DNA of 64,000 nt from Pseudomonadota bacterium (GTDB lineage Bacteria; Pseudomonadota; Gammaproteobacteria; Xanthomonadales; Xanthomonadaceae): the NCBI GenBank assembly GCA_023390905.1, contig JAEWBY010000021.1, positions 1 to 64,000 of the forward strand, read 5' to 3'. Position 1 is the stretch's first letter; each line of letters begins with the position of its first letter. Made by a program: the position numbers and the translations under genes. Positions 37,834 to 46,833 of the stretch are shown one piece after another. The notes under the pieces were generated by a model. It searched no databases, was not told the origin of the DNA, and was given only the letters and a program-made list of their open reading frames with translations.

Positions 37834-38156
37834 CTCGAACGGCTGAGGCTAGGAATGCCGTACCCCCAGCAGGTAGACCCCCTGGAGGCGCTGTGGGGCC
37901 GCAGCCCCCTAACCGCCTACAGCCGCGCGTGCTGGTCGATTACACGGGTGTTGGTCGCCCGCGGTGTTGACATGTTCGCGAGCCGCAGGCTGCTGCGCAT
38001 GGCGCAGGGCGTGGTGATTACTGGCGGGCGCGAGATATCCGGCTACCGGGCAGGGTGGCCGGTGCCGAAAGGGGAACCCCTGTCGAAGCTGCAAGCCCTG
38101 CTGCACTCGGGCGACCTTCGCATTGCTGCCAGCCTGCCCGATGCCGCCGTGCTTGG
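37822..38156 (+). pseudogene. Phage terminase large subunit remnant
   Basis: The plus strand encodes YEVAHLERLRLGMPYPQQV, then in another frame RVLVDYTGVGRP, then in the first frame VVITGGREISG, GWPVPKGEPLSKLQ and ALLHSGDLRIAASLP. Together these match the C-terminal nuclease part of a phage-type terminase large subunit (DYTGVGRP-DMF, ITGG, LQALLHSG). Net indels near 37924 and 37962 put the middle segment out of frame and restore it. Both ends are missing. It is a decayed fragment. Confidence 0.65.
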
Positions 38157-38256
38157 CCCCGGGCACGTTGTTGGACAGAGGTACGAGCCGTGTGATCAGA
38201 TTCTTTGGAAGCGGTTCCGGAATGCGTACCCGGACCGGGAAAGGGGGCGGTGGAAA

Positions 38257-38805
38257 ATGAGTACCTTACAGACAATTCTCGATTCAGTAGTCCGCAGTAA
38301 TGCAAGAGAGCCGAACCACGCCGGGTTCGGCTGGACGGGCATTGGAGCGCTGCCGGAGGTCGGGCGGTCCGCCTTTCGACACGTCGTGTTCGCCCCCTTG
38401 CCCGAGGACGAGGTGGAACGTCGACAGAGAAGGTCGCCGACCGCACTTCCCCCGCAAGTGCTGGCGTACCTGAGGGCCTTCAACGGTGCGCATTTCTACC
38501 AGGGAGGCCTTTCGATCTTCGGCCTTCGCGCCGAAGTCAGCCGCGATCCGGAACGTCGCCAGCCATTCGACCTTATCGACCAGAATGGCCTGCTGCGCCC
38601 GGCAAACTCGAATGCCGAAGATGTCTATATTGGCGGCCTCGATGAGGACGGTTCCGTAGTTTATTTCCGTGGTCGGGCGGGTCGCGTCTACCGCCGTCTG
38701 GAGACTTCGACAGAACCGCTGGAGCAGTGGGAGAACTTCGACTCGATGCTGGAGTGCGTGCTGAACAGGCTTGCCGAAGAGTTCAGCGTTCCATGGCGCA
38801 CCTAG
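38257..38805 (+). CDS. SUKH (SMI1/KNR4) family protein
   Basis: 182 residues from ATG 38257, preceded by a G-rich stretch. The core LPPQVLAYLRAFNGAHFYQG, GLSIFGLR and ENFDSMLECVLNRLAEEF fits the SUKH fold, common in immunity proteins of contact-dependent and polymorphic toxin systems. The frame runs unbroken from the terminase remnant (37546), but the upstream part is unrelated. No intact toxin lies next to it, so it is an orphan. The ~30 codons before it (GQRYEPCDQILWKRFRNAYP) could be a toxin leftover, which is speculative. Confidence 0.65.
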   Translation: MSTLQTILDSVVRSNAREPNHAGFGWTGIGALPEVGRSAFRHVVFAPLPEDEVERRQRRSPTALPPQVLAYLRAFNGAHFYQGGLSIFGLRAEVSRDPERRQPFDLIDQNGLLRPANSNAEDVYIGGLDEDGSVVYFRGRAGRVYRRLETSTEPLEQWENFDSMLECVLNRLAEEFSVPWRT

Positions 38806-39137
38806 TCGGCGACTTGCAGGCGGATTGATTCCCGTGCTAGGAGGCAGGTGAGGAACCCAACCGGTACGACGTGCGCGGGTTGACTCATCTCAATGTTCGT
38901 GGTTCTGCCGGCACTGGGCACCTCTAAAGCTTGTGGTCTATGCAAGCTGAGAAGAGCCATGGAGCGATCGCTTCATGTCGGAAAGCAATCGTCTTCACGA
39001 ACAGCGCCGTCAACTTGCCCGATTCCTTCGCCATTTCCCGCCCCTAGTTTTGGGCACAAATCCCGGGAGGGGCCCATGCCCCCAAGCATGCCCTGGCAAG
39101 GGCTGGATTCAACTGGACCGCTCCGGACAGCATGCAA
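38806..39137. other. Intergenic, no gene recognised
   Basis: About 330 bp between the SUKH gene and the tRNA-Leu terminator. Short plus-strand frames (for example from 38975) continue into the tRNA and are rejected. GC content and word use look lower and less regular than in the core. Probably part of the mobile-element scar. Confidence 0.5.
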
Positions 39138-39166
39138 CAAAAAAGCCCAGCAAATGCTGGGCTTTT
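39138..39166 (-). terminator. tRNA-Leu terminator
   Basis: AAAAGCCCAGC (39141-39151) and GCTGGGCTTTT (39156-39166) form a perfect stem with an AAAT loop; on the minus strand it is followed by a run of seven T. It lies 42 bp beyond the 3' end of the tRNA gene. Confidence 0.85.
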
Positions 39167-39208
39167 CAAGATCTTTCGGAGTTCTCTGGACTTCCTTGGA
39201 GCCGGTCT

Positions 39209-39294
39209 TGGTGCCGAAGGTGGGACTCGAACCCACACGCTTTTAAGGGCGGCGGATTTTGAGTCCGCTGCGTCTACCATTCCGCCACTTCGGC
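39209..39294 (-). tRNA. tRNA-Leu (CAA)
   Basis: Minus-strand gene starting GCCGAAGTGGCGGAATGGTA. The anticodon stem GCGGA/TCCGC carries the loop CTCAAAA, giving anticodon CAA. It has the long variable arm of a type II tRNA, the T loop GTTCGAGTCCC and an encoded CCA end at 39211-39209. The 3' end faces the accessory segment. Confidence 0.95.
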
Positions 39295-39366
39295 AAGTGG
39301 GCCGGCAGTATAGCCGAGCGGGGGCCGGGCCGACAGGTGCGGGTTTGGCCGTGGCTGGCGGTTCGA

Positions 39367-39966
39367 TCAGGCCGCGCGGTCGGTGCCGAGCAGGCGTTCG
39401 CCGCGGCGCTGCCAGCCTGCGGCGCCGGCGGCATCGGCTTCGGGCGTGTAGATGCCGCAGCGGATCATCGTGCGCTGGTAGACGTGCAGCGACACGGCGA
39501 TGGCGTTTTCGCTGGGGTTGCGGATGGTGTGGTACTCGTGCGGCGGGATCAGGCTGCCGGCCGATCCGGTGCCGGCTTCGATGGTGCCGGCGGCGATGAA
39601 GCGGTAGCGCTCCTCGTCGTGTTCGGCCAGTTCGTACTGGGTGATCTCCAGGCGGCCATGCCAGACGCCTTCGACGCACCACAGGCCGGAGTGATCATGG
39701 ATCTTGGTGCCCTGGCCCGGGCCCCAGGTCATCGCGATCACGCTGTAGCCGTATTCGGGGCTGGTGTAGAGCTCGCGGCGCGCGTAGTGATCGGCGATGG
39801 GCTCCATCACGCAGTCGGGCAGGGCGACCGATTCGTCGCGGATGAGCGCGCACAGCGATTTGCGCATGGCGTCGGTGACGGCGCGGTCATCGCCCAGCGC
39901 GACGGCGGCGTCCAGCATGGCGACGAGTTTTTCCTGGCCCGGGAAATCGAGGGACATGGCGGACAT
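39367..39966 (-). CDS. Cysteine dioxygenase family protein
   Basis: 199-residue cupin oxygenase. The metal site is seen in GPGQGTKIHDHSGLWCVEGV (His-x-His) and the later HEYHTIRNPSENAIAVSLHV. This matches bacterial thiol dioxygenases that oxidise cysteine or 3-mercaptopropionate with iron; the two cannot be told apart here. Start ATG 39966, with ATG 39957 as an alternative. metX lies 90 bp downstream on the same strand, a sulfur-metabolism neighbourhood. Confidence 0.87.
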   Translation of the reverse strand: MSAMSLDFPGQEKLVAMLDAAVALGDDRAVTDAMRKSLCALIRDESVALPDCVMEPIADHYARRELYTSPEYGYSVIAMTWGPGQGTKIHDHSGLWCVEGVWHGRLEITQYELAEHDEERYRFIAAGTIEAGTGSAGSLIPPHEYHTIRNPSENAIAVSLHVYQRTMIRCGIYTPEADAAGAAGWQRRGERLLGTDRAA

Positions 39967-40056
39967 CCGGATGAGAGTGTCCTCATTTTATGCCGCCGTC
40001 ATGCCGAATGGGCATAAGCCGGCGCCGGGCCGCCCGATTCCGATGGCCGTCCGGGT

Positions 40057-41175
40057 TCAGCCGTCCAGCCCGTAGAGGAAATCGCCGACCGCCGGCCCGA
40101 ACCGGGCGAAATCCACCAGGAACGCGTCGTGTCCCTGCGGCGATTCCAGCGGCAGGAATTCCGCATCCGCACCGCCCAGCGCCAGGCCCTGCGCGATCTG
40201 CTCCTGCTGTTGCAGCGGGAACAGGATGTCGGTCACCGCGCCGATCGCCAGCGCACGCTCCACGCGGATCCGCGCCAGCCCCTGCATCACGTCGCCGCCG
40301 GCGTATTCGGCCAGATCGAACCAGTCCATCGAACGGCTCAGGTACAGATAGCAGTTCGGATCGAAGCGCCGCACGAAGCGCCGCGCATGGCCTTCCAGAT
40401 AGCTTTCGACCTGGAATTCCAGGCCGAAGGGATCTTCGTCCGGGCGATCGGATTCCAGCCGCACGCGGCCGAAGCGGCCGTCCCATTCCAGCGCCGATCG
40501 GTAGGTGATGACGCCCAGCTTGCGCGCCATGCGCATGCCGGATTCCGGGTAATGATCGTCGTCGTAATGGCCGTGGTTCCATTGCGGATCCAGGCGGATG
40601 GCTTCGCGCTGCAGCGAGCGGATGGCGATCGAGAATGGCAACGCCTGCGCGCTGCCGGAGATGTTGATGTGCGATCGCGCGCTGCCCGGATGCAGCAGCA
40701 GGTAAGCCAGCGCGGTCATGCCGCCCATCGAGTTGCCGATGATGCAGGCGAGCCGTTCGATGCCCAGCGCCTGCACCACGGCGTGCGCGGCGTTGGCGCC
40801 GTCTTCGATTGACAGCTCGGGAAAATCGAGCCGGTAGAGATCGCCGGTCTGCGGATTGATCGAGGCCGGGCCGGTCGAACCTTTGCAACTGCCGAGCGAG
40901 TTGACGCAGATGACGTACCAGCGATCGGTATCGATGGGTTTGCCGGGGCCGAGCATCGCTTCCCACCAGCCGTCTTCGGGATTGGCCGCGGTGCGCGCGG
41001 CGTGCGCGTCGGGCGAGAGCCCGGTGACGATGAGGATGGCGTTGTCGCGCGCGGCGTTGAGCTGGCCCCAGGTTTCATAGGCCACGCGTGCGCCGGACAA
41101 CTGGCCGCCGCGCTTCATCGGAAACGGCGAGGGCAGATCGTGGAAGCGCGTGCCGGGCGGAGTGAATTCAGTCAT
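40057..41175 (-). CDS. metX: MetX-family homoserine/serine O-acyltransferase
   Basis: 372-residue alpha/beta hydrolase. WGQLNAARDNAILIVTGLS, the nucleophile GNSMGGMTALAYLLLHPG, the Asp in AVTDILFP and the His in PQGHDAFLVDF are visible. MetX proteins activate homoserine, but in Xanthomonadaceae some members are reported to be L-serine O-succinyltransferases feeding cysteine synthesis. The sequence alone does not let me decide. Start ATG 41175 was chosen over 41202. Confidence 0.87.
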   Translation of the reverse strand: MTEFTPPGTRFHDLPSPFPMKRGGQLSGARVAYETWGQLNAARDNAILIVTGLSPDAHAARTAANPEDGWWEAMLGPGKPIDTDRWYVICVNSLGSCKGSTGPASINPQTGDLYRLDFPELSIEDGANAAHAVVQALGIERLACIIGNSMGGMTALAYLLLHPGSARSHINISGSAQALPFSIAIRSLQREAIRLDPQWNHGHYDDDHYPESGMRMARKLGVITYRSALEWDGRFGRVRLESDRPDEDPFGLEFQVESYLEGHARRFVRRFDPNCYLYLSRSMDWFDLAEYAGGDVMQGLARIRVERALAIGAVTDILFPLQQQEQIAQGLALGGADAEFLPLESPQGHDAFLVDFARFGPAVGDFLYGLDG

Positions 41176-41250
41176 CCGGCGAGTGTAGAGGGGCGGGCGC
41201 ATGAGACCAAGCCACGCGCACGCTGCGCCGCAATCTGCGGCGCGGATCGA

Positions 41251-42273
41251 TCAGGGCACCACGCGTTCGATGCGCAGCGTGTATTCCTGCTTCGCGTTGA
41301 GGTCGGCCGGTATGGCGGCGGCTTCCAGATCGCCGGATTGGGCCATCACGTCGCCAGCGCGGGACACGCGCGCGGCCAGTTGCACCTTCGGCACCTGCGA
41401 GAGCTTGAGTGTCGGCATCGGGCTGTCGGCATCGCTCAGACCCACGGTGATCGGGAAGGCATCCACCGGCAGGCGCTTGGCGGCGACGGGCATCGGCGGG
41501 CCATCGGCCTGTCGTGCGAACACGAACAGCGTTTCCTGCCCGGTGAGCCGTGCCTTGAGTTCCGGCGCGATATCGATGCGCACGCGCAGCAGCGCGTCGG
41601 CGGCCACGGCCGGCGCGGCGGCGGGCGCGGGTTCGGCCAGCGGCGGAAGGCCGGCTTCCCTGCGCGCTTCGTTGATCTGCGTGCGCAGCGTGGCGGCGGT
41701 GTTGCCCTGCACCTGGGCCAGCAGCGGCTCCCAGGTGCGCGCGGCTTCGGCCGGCTTGCCCTGCTGGCGCTGGGCCACGCCGAGGAACCAGCGCGCGCGC
41801 TGGTGTTCCGGCTGCACCTGCAAGGCGCCCTGCAACAGCGCCACGCCCTGCGCATCGAGCTGCTTGCGTGGATCGGCGTACAGGCGCGCCTGTGCGGCTT
41901 CGACCATCACGTCCGGATCGCTGGGCGCGAGCTTGAGCGCTCGATCGAAAGCGGCGCGCGCATCGGTGTAGCGTTCCAGGCTCAGGTAGGACCGGCCGAG
42001 CAGCCGCCAGCCATCAATTTCGTTCGGATTGCGGGCCAGCGCTTCCTCGAGCTGCTTGACCGCCTGGTTCAGATCGGTGGGCGCGCCCGCCAGTTGCGGC
42101 GCGGCATCGATCGCTTCGGGCGTGCCGAGCATGCGGTACAGCGCCATCGCGCCGACGCCGAGCGCAAGCACCGCGCCGATGAACAGACCGCGCGAGGGAC
42201 GCCACAGCGGCCACAGCACCACACCCAGCACCACCAGCGTCAACAGCGCGGCGATCGCAGCAAAAAGGCCCAT
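41251..42273 (-). CDS. ccmI: Cytochrome c biogenesis protein CcmI
   Basis: 340 residues. Two N-terminal membrane helices (MGLFAAIAALLTLVVLGVVL, LFIGAVLALGVGAMALY) are followed by TPR repeats (LGRSYLSLERYTDARAAFDR, WFLGVAQRQQGKPAEAARTW) and a periplasmic C-terminal domain. It binds apocytochrome c and delivers it to CcmFH. The start ATG 42273 overlaps the ccmH stop (TGATG). Last gene of the ccm operon. Confidence 0.93.
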   Translation of the reverse strand: MGLFAAIAALLTLVVLGVVLWPLWRPSRGLFIGAVLALGVGAMALYRMLGTPEAIDAAPQLAGAPTDLNQAVKQLEEALARNPNEIDGWRLLGRSYLSLERYTDARAAFDRALKLAPSDPDVMVEAAQARLYADPRKQLDAQGVALLQGALQVQPEHQRARWFLGVAQRQQGKPAEAARTWEPLLAQVQGNTAATLRTQINEARREAGLPPLAEPAPAAAPAVAADALLRVRIDIAPELKARLTGQETLFVFARQADGPPMPVAAKRLPVDAFPITVGLSDADSPMPTLKLSQVPKVQLAARVSRAGDVMAQSGDLEAAAIPADLNAKQEYTLRIERVVP

Positions 42274-42725
42274 CACCACTCCTGTTCGTCTTCAGTGACC
42301 GGCGTGGCACGCGCACTGCGGCGCCGGACGACCAGCATCACGACCACGCCACCCATCAGCACCAGCGCCACCGGCGCCGACCACAGCAGCCAGTGCCCGG
42401 ACATCTCCGGCTTGTACAGCACGAATTCGCCGTAGCGATCCACCAGGAACTGCTTGATCTGCGCGTCGCTGCGGCCTTCGCGCATGAGGTCCAGCACTTC
42501 GCGCCGCAGATCGTGCGCGATCTGCGCGTTGGAATCGGCCAATGACTGGTTCTGGCACATCACGCAGCGCAGTTCGGCGGTGAGGCGGTGGAAGCGGGCT
42601 TCCTCGGCATCGTCGCGGAACTGCAGCGGCGTCGGATCACTGGACTGCGCCCACAGCGGGGCGAGCGGCGCCAGCCACAGCGCGCACAGCAACATGCACA
42701 GCAGATGCAGGCGCGCGCGCTTCAT
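42273..42725 (-). CDS. ccmH: Cytochrome c maturation thioreductase CcmH
   Basis: 150 residues with a signal peptide (LLCMLLCALWLAPLAPLWA), the redox motif LRCVMCQNQSLADSNA and a C-terminal membrane helix (LLWSAPVALVLMGGVVVML). It reduces apocytochrome CXXCH cysteines before heme attachment. It overlaps ccmG (ATGA) and ccmI (TGATG). Confidence 0.95.
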   Translation of the reverse strand: MKRARLHLLCMLLCALWLAPLAPLWAQSSDPTPLQFRDDAEEARFHRLTAELRCVMCQNQSLADSNAQIAHDLRREVLDLMREGRSDAQIKQFLVDRYGEFVLYKPEMSGHWLLWSAPVALVLMGGVVVMLVVRRRSARATPVTEDEQEW

Positions 42726-43306
42726 CGGGCCGCTTCCACTTTTTCCAGCGCGGGAATCAGCTCGCTGGCGAGGATTTCATCGGTGACCGGGCCGACATGC
42801 TTCCAGCGCACGATGCCGCGGGCATCCACGAGGAAGGTTTCCGGCGCGCCGTAGATGCCCCAGTCGATCGCGGTGCGGCCTTCCTCGTCGGCGATCACCA
42901 CCATGTAGGGATTGCCGTACTGTTCGAGCCAGCGCAGTGCCTCGCTGCGTTCGTCCTTGAGGTTGTAACCGACGAAGCGCACGCGCTTGGTCAGCGCGAA
43001 GCGGGTCAGCACCGGATGCTCGACGCGGCATTCCGGGCACCAGCTTCCCCAGACGTTCATCACGTAGGGCGCGCCGGCCAGTTCCTTGTTGCCGATGCGC
43101 ACGTTGGGATCGTGCAGCACCGGCAGGCTGAATGCCGGCGCGGGCTTGCCGATCAGCGGCGAGGGCAGGGCTTCGCGGTTGGCGCGGCCGGACTGCTGCA
43201 CGCCGTAGTAGAGCAGGCCCATCAGCCCGACGAAGAACAGGCCGATGATGATGGCGGCGAACACCAGCGCGCCGCGCGATTTGGGAGTGTCGTTGGAGGC
43301 ATTCAT
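42722..43306 (-). CDS. ccmG: Thiol-disulfide oxidoreductase CcmG/DsbE
   Basis: 194-residue membrane-anchored thioredoxin-fold protein. The anchor is FAAIIIGLFFVGLMGLLYY and the active site NVWGSWCPECRVEHP. It passes electrons from DsbD to CcmH and apocytochrome. It overlaps ccmF upstream and ccmH downstream by 4 bp each (ATGA). Confidence 0.95.
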   Translation of the reverse strand: MNASNDTPKSRGALVFAAIIIGLFFVGLMGLLYYGVQQSGRANREALPSPLIGKPAPAFSLPVLHDPNVRIGNKELAGAPYVMNVWGSWCPECRVEHPVLTRFALTKRVRFVGYNLKDERSEALRWLEQYGNPYMVVIADEEGRTAIDWGIYGAPETFLVDARGIVRWKHVGPVTDEILASELIPALEKVEAAR

Positions 43307-45222
43307 GCCGGTCGGTTCTCGGTTCTGCGGCGGAAGCGCTTGTCGGCGGCGGTGACGAAGGCGCCGAGCGCCATCAGCAGCGCGCCCAGCCAGATCCAGC
43401 GCACGAAAGGTTTGATGTGCACGCGCACCGCCCACGCGCCATCGCCCAGGGATTCACCCAGCGCCACGTAGACATCGCCGAACAGGCCGGGACGGATGCC
43501 GGCTTCGGTCATCACCTGGCCGCCGCTGGCGTAGGCGCGTTTTTCCGGATGCAGCCGCACCAGTGGTGCATCACCGCGCAGCACCTGCACGTGGCCGAGA
43601 TCGGACAGATAGTTGGGCCCCTGCGTTTCCTCGACGCCCTCGAAGCGGAACCCGTAGCCGCCGAGTTCGACCGTCTGGCCCGGCTTGATCGCCAGTTCGC
43701 GCTGCACGTTCTGCGCTTCCACCAGCAGCGCGCCGATCAGGAACACCGCGATGCCCAGATGCGCCAGCACCATGCCGAGCATTTCCGGGGTGAAGCGGCC
43801 ATTGGCGCGCACGCGCGTCCATACGAAGCGCAGCGTGCCCAGCGCCACCCATGCGCCGGCGGCGAAACCGGCCGCGGTCTTCAGCGGGCCCTGCGGCGCG
43901 GTGAAGTAGGCGATCACGCCCACGACCAGCGCCAGCACCGCCCACGGCGCCATCATCGCCAGCGGCCGGCTAGCCTGTTCGCGCTGCCACCGGGTCACCG
44001 GCCCGAATGGCACCAGCAGCACCAGCGGCGTCATCAGCACGAAGAACAGCAGGCCGAAATACGGCGGACCCACCGAAATCTTGCCCAGTTCCAGCGCATC
44101 GGCCAGCAACGGATACAGCGTGCCCAGCAGCACCATGCCGCAGGCCGAGGTCAGCAGCACGTTGTTGGCAAGCAGCAGCGTTTCGCGCGAGGCGCCGGCG
44201 AACGGCGCGCCTTCACGGCGGGGCATGCGCAGCACGTAGAGCATCAGCGAGCCACCGATCACCAGTGCCAGGAAAATCAGGATGAACAATCCGCGCGAGG
44301 GATCCGCGGCGAACGCATGCACGCTGGTCAGCACGCCCGAACGGACGAGGAAGGTGCCAAGCAGCGATAGCGAGAACGCCGCGATCGCCAGCAGCAGCGT
44401 CCAGCCGACAAAACTGCCGCGCTTTTCGGTGACCGCCTGCGAATGCAGCAGGGCCGCGCCGATCAGCCACGGCATGAAGCTGGCGTTCTCCACCGGATCC
44501 CAGAACCACCAGCCGCCCCAGCCCAGTTCGTAGTACGCCCACCAACTGCCCAGCGCGATGCCCAGGGTCAGGAAGCCCCAGGCGATGTTCGTCCACGGGC
44601 GCGTCCAGCGCAGCCAGCGCGCATCGACCTGGCCGTCGAGCAATGCGGCAATCGCGAACGCGAACGGCACGACGAAACCGACATAGCCCATGTAGAGCAT
44701 CGGCGGATGGATGATGAGGCCCGGATCCTGCAGCAGCGGATTGAGATCGCGGCCTTCGATCGGCGTGGGAAACAACCGCGTGAACGGATTGGAGGTGAAC
44801 AGCAGGAAGGCGAGGAAGCCCACGCTGATCAGCCCCATCACGCCCAGCACGCGCGCCATCACCTGCTCGGGCAGATGCCGCGAGAACAGCGCCACCGCCG
44901 CGCTCCACAGGCTCAGCACGAACACCCACAGTAGCAGCGAGCCTTCGTGCGAGCCCCATACCGCCGAGTAGCGGTAGATCAGCGGCAGCAGGCTGTTGGA
45001 ATTCTTGGCCACGTATTCGACCGAGAAATCCTGCACGACGAACGCATGCGTCAGCGCGGCGAACGAGGCCAGCAGCATCACCGCCTGCGCATAGGTGGCC
45101 GGGCGCGCGACCGCCATCCACGAGGCCTTGTTGCGCTGCGCGCCGGCCAGCGGCAGCACCGCCTGCAGCAGCGAGACCAGCAGGGCGAGGATGAGGGTGT
45201 TTAGGCCGAGTTCGGGCAGCAT
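43303..45222 (-). CDS. ccmF: Heme lyase CcmF
   Basis: 639-residue polytopic membrane protein. The heme-handling WWD motif is WGGWWFWDPVENASFMPW, with RYSAVWGSHEGSLLLW and IHPPMLYMGYVGF as further landmarks. It ligates heme from holo-CcmE onto apocytochrome c with CcmH and CcmI. It follows ccmE after about 90 bp, the largest gap in the ccmC-ccmI run. Confidence 0.97.
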   Translation of the reverse strand: MLPELGLNTLILALLVSLLQAVLPLAGAQRNKASWMAVARPATYAQAVMLLASFAALTHAFVVQDFSVEYVAKNSNSLLPLIYRYSAVWGSHEGSLLLWVFVLSLWSAAVALFSRHLPEQVMARVLGVMGLISVGFLAFLLFTSNPFTRLFPTPIEGRDLNPLLQDPGLIIHPPMLYMGYVGFVVPFAFAIAALLDGQVDARWLRWTRPWTNIAWGFLTLGIALGSWWAYYELGWGGWWFWDPVENASFMPWLIGAALLHSQAVTEKRGSFVGWTLLLAIAAFSLSLLGTFLVRSGVLTSVHAFAADPSRGLFILIFLALVIGGSLMLYVLRMPRREGAPFAGASRETLLLANNVLLTSACGMVLLGTLYPLLADALELGKISVGPPYFGLLFFVLMTPLVLLVPFGPVTRWQREQASRPLAMMAPWAVLALVVGVIAYFTAPQGPLKTAAGFAAGAWVALGTLRFVWTRVRANGRFTPEMLGMVLAHLGIAVFLIGALLVEAQNVQRELAIKPGQTVELGGYGFRFEGVEETQGPNYLSDLGHVQVLRGDAPLVRLHPEKRAYASGGQVMTEAGIRPGLFGDVYVALGESLGDGAWAVRVHIKPFVRWIWLGALLMALGAFVTAADKRFRRRTENRPA

Positions 45223-45314
45223 CGATCAGGACATCCGGCAATCAGGCCACGGCGTCGTGGACAGCAGGTGGGGTGTTCGCACGGTACAGCGCGCCGTGCA
45301 CGGGCGGACGGGGA

Positions 45315-45779
45315 TCAATTCGCCGCGTCCGCCGGCGGGGTCTGCACATCATGCTTCTGATGCGCCTGGCCCATCTTGTCGGCCACTTCCTTGGGCATGT
45401 AGGTTTCGTCGTGCTTGGCCAGGACGTCATCGGCGACGAACACGCCGTCCTTCATCGAACCCGTCGCCACCACGGCCTGACCTTCGCGGAACAGATCCGG
45501 CAGGATGCGGTCGTAGACCACCGGCAACTGCGCATCGCCATCGGTGACGCGGAAATGCGCCTGCAGCGATCCGGCTTCGCGCTTGAACGATCCCTTCTCG
45601 ACCATTCCGCCAAGACGGAAGCGCGCGTGTTCGCCGGCTTCGCCACGCAGCACTTCGGCCGGCGTGTAGAGGTAGGCGACATTGCGTTGCAGGGCCATCG
45701 CGATTAACGCGGCGGCGATGCCCGCGGCCACGATCAGCAGCAGGACCCAGATCAGGCGACGGCGGCGCACCGGATTCAT
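45315..45779 (-). CDS. ccmE: Heme chaperone CcmE
   Basis: 154 residues: one N-terminal membrane helix (LIWVLLLIVAAGIAAALIAM), then an OB-fold domain with the heme-binding block VLAKHDETYMPKEV. His binds heme covalently and Tyr is an axial ligand. ATG 45779 overlaps the ccmD stop (ATGA). Confidence 0.96.
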   Translation of the reverse strand: MNPVRRRRLIWVLLLIVAAGIAAALIAMALQRNVAYLYTPAEVLRGEAGEHARFRLGGMVEKGSFKREAGSLQAHFRVTDGDAQLPVVYDRILPDLFREGQAVVATGSMKDGVFVADDVLAKHDETYMPKEVADKMGQAHQKHDVQTPPADAAN

Positions 45780-45940
45780 CGGCTCAGCTCCGTCGGCGCC
45801 GAACCCTTGGCCTCGCGCGCGGCGCGCAGGCGCGCGGCACGCAGTTCGCGGCGGATTTGCAGACGCGGCGCGATGAAATCCCACAGCAGCACCACGGCGA
45901 ACACGGCATAGGCGCCGATCACGTACGACTGATAGCTCAC
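45776..45940 (-). CDS. ccmD: Heme exporter protein CcmD
   Basis: 54 residues from GTG 45940. A single membrane helix (YVIGAYAVFAVVLLWDFIAP) is followed by the basic tail RLQIRRELRAARLRAARE, the usual CcmD layout. It helps release holo-CcmE from CcmABC. The start overlaps the ccmC stop (GTGA) and its stop overlaps ccmE. Confidence 0.9.
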   Translation of the reverse strand: MSYQSYVIGAYAVFAVVLLWDFIAPRLQIRRELRAARLRAAREAKGSAPTELSR

Positions 45941-46686
45941 GATTTGGCTCCCGAAAGGCGGGCGACCCAATCCTTGCCCGTTTCGCGGCGCAGATTGTCC
46001 GCGCGCGCGCGCGCCAGCAGCGAGCCGGCGAACCAGAACTTGGTGGCGGCCACCATCAGCCACAACGGCAGCACCATGCTGCTGTCCATCTTCGATTCGC
46101 CGAACAGGCTGACGGTCTGTCCCTGATGCAGCGAATTCCACCATTCCACCGAGTAGCGGATGATCGGCAGCAGCGCGACGCCGACGATCGAAAGCAGCCC
46201 GGCCGCGCGCGCGGCGGCGCGGCGATCGTCGATGGCGCTGTACAGGCCGCTCACGCCCAGATAGAGGAACAGCAGGATCAGCTCGGTGGTCAGGCGTGGA
46301 TCCCAGTCCCACCACGTGCCCCACATCGGCTTGCCCCAGATGGAGCCGGTCGCCAGCGTGATCACGGTGAAGCCGGCGCCGATCGGCGCGCAGGCCATGG
46401 CGAGGATTTCGCACAGCTTGATCCGCCAGATCAGCGCGATGGCCGCGTAGAACGCCATCAGCCCGAACACGAACAGGCTCATCCACGCGGCGGGCACGTG
46501 GATGTAGAGGATGCGGAAGCTGTCGCCCTGCTGGTAGTCGGCCGGCACGACGAACAGCGCCTGCCACAGGCCGAGGCCGAACAGCGGGAGCGCGGCCAGA
46601 TACAGCCAGGGCGTCCAGCGGGCGGCGAAACGGTCGAAGTAGGGCGGCGAACCCAGTTGGTGGAACCAGCGGACGAGGGGATTCAT
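45937..46686 (-). CDS. ccmC: Heme exporter protein CcmC
   Basis: 249-residue membrane protein with the WWD motif WGTWWDWDPRLTTELIL and IHVPAAWMSLFVFGLMAFY. It loads heme onto CcmE. It is separated from ccmB by a TetR gene; the gap between that gene and ccmC is about 147 bp and could hold a promoter. Confidence 0.96.
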   Translation of the reverse strand: MNPLVRWFHQLGSPPYFDRFAARWTPWLYLAALPLFGLGLWQALFVVPADYQQGDSFRILYIHVPAAWMSLFVFGLMAFYAAIALIWRIKLCEILAMACAPIGAGFTVITLATGSIWGKPMWGTWWDWDPRLTTELILLFLYLGVSGLYSAIDDRRAAARAAGLLSIVGVALLPIIRYSVEWWNSLHQGQTVSLFGESKMDSSMVLPLWLMVAATKFWFAGSLLARARADNLRRETGKDWVARLSGAKS

Positions 46687-46833
46687 GGACGGCGTTATGC
46701 GCTCGCGCTCAAGGGGAGGTCCCTGCCCGGACGCTCCTGGGTCTAAACATGCGATTTCTCGCGCATTTTCCCAGACTGGGGCCAGCCAGCCAAGCGCGCG
46801 ATTGTCGCAGGGGACGGGGTCGGCGGCGGCCGC

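Noticed and set aside
37546..38805. Single 419-codon gene
   Set aside because: It joins a frameshifted terminase remnant to a separate SUKH gene; the two halves are unrelated and a start at 38257 fits SUKH.
38975..39262. 95-codon plus-strand gene
   Set aside because: It runs through the tRNA-Leu terminator and the tRNA gene itself.
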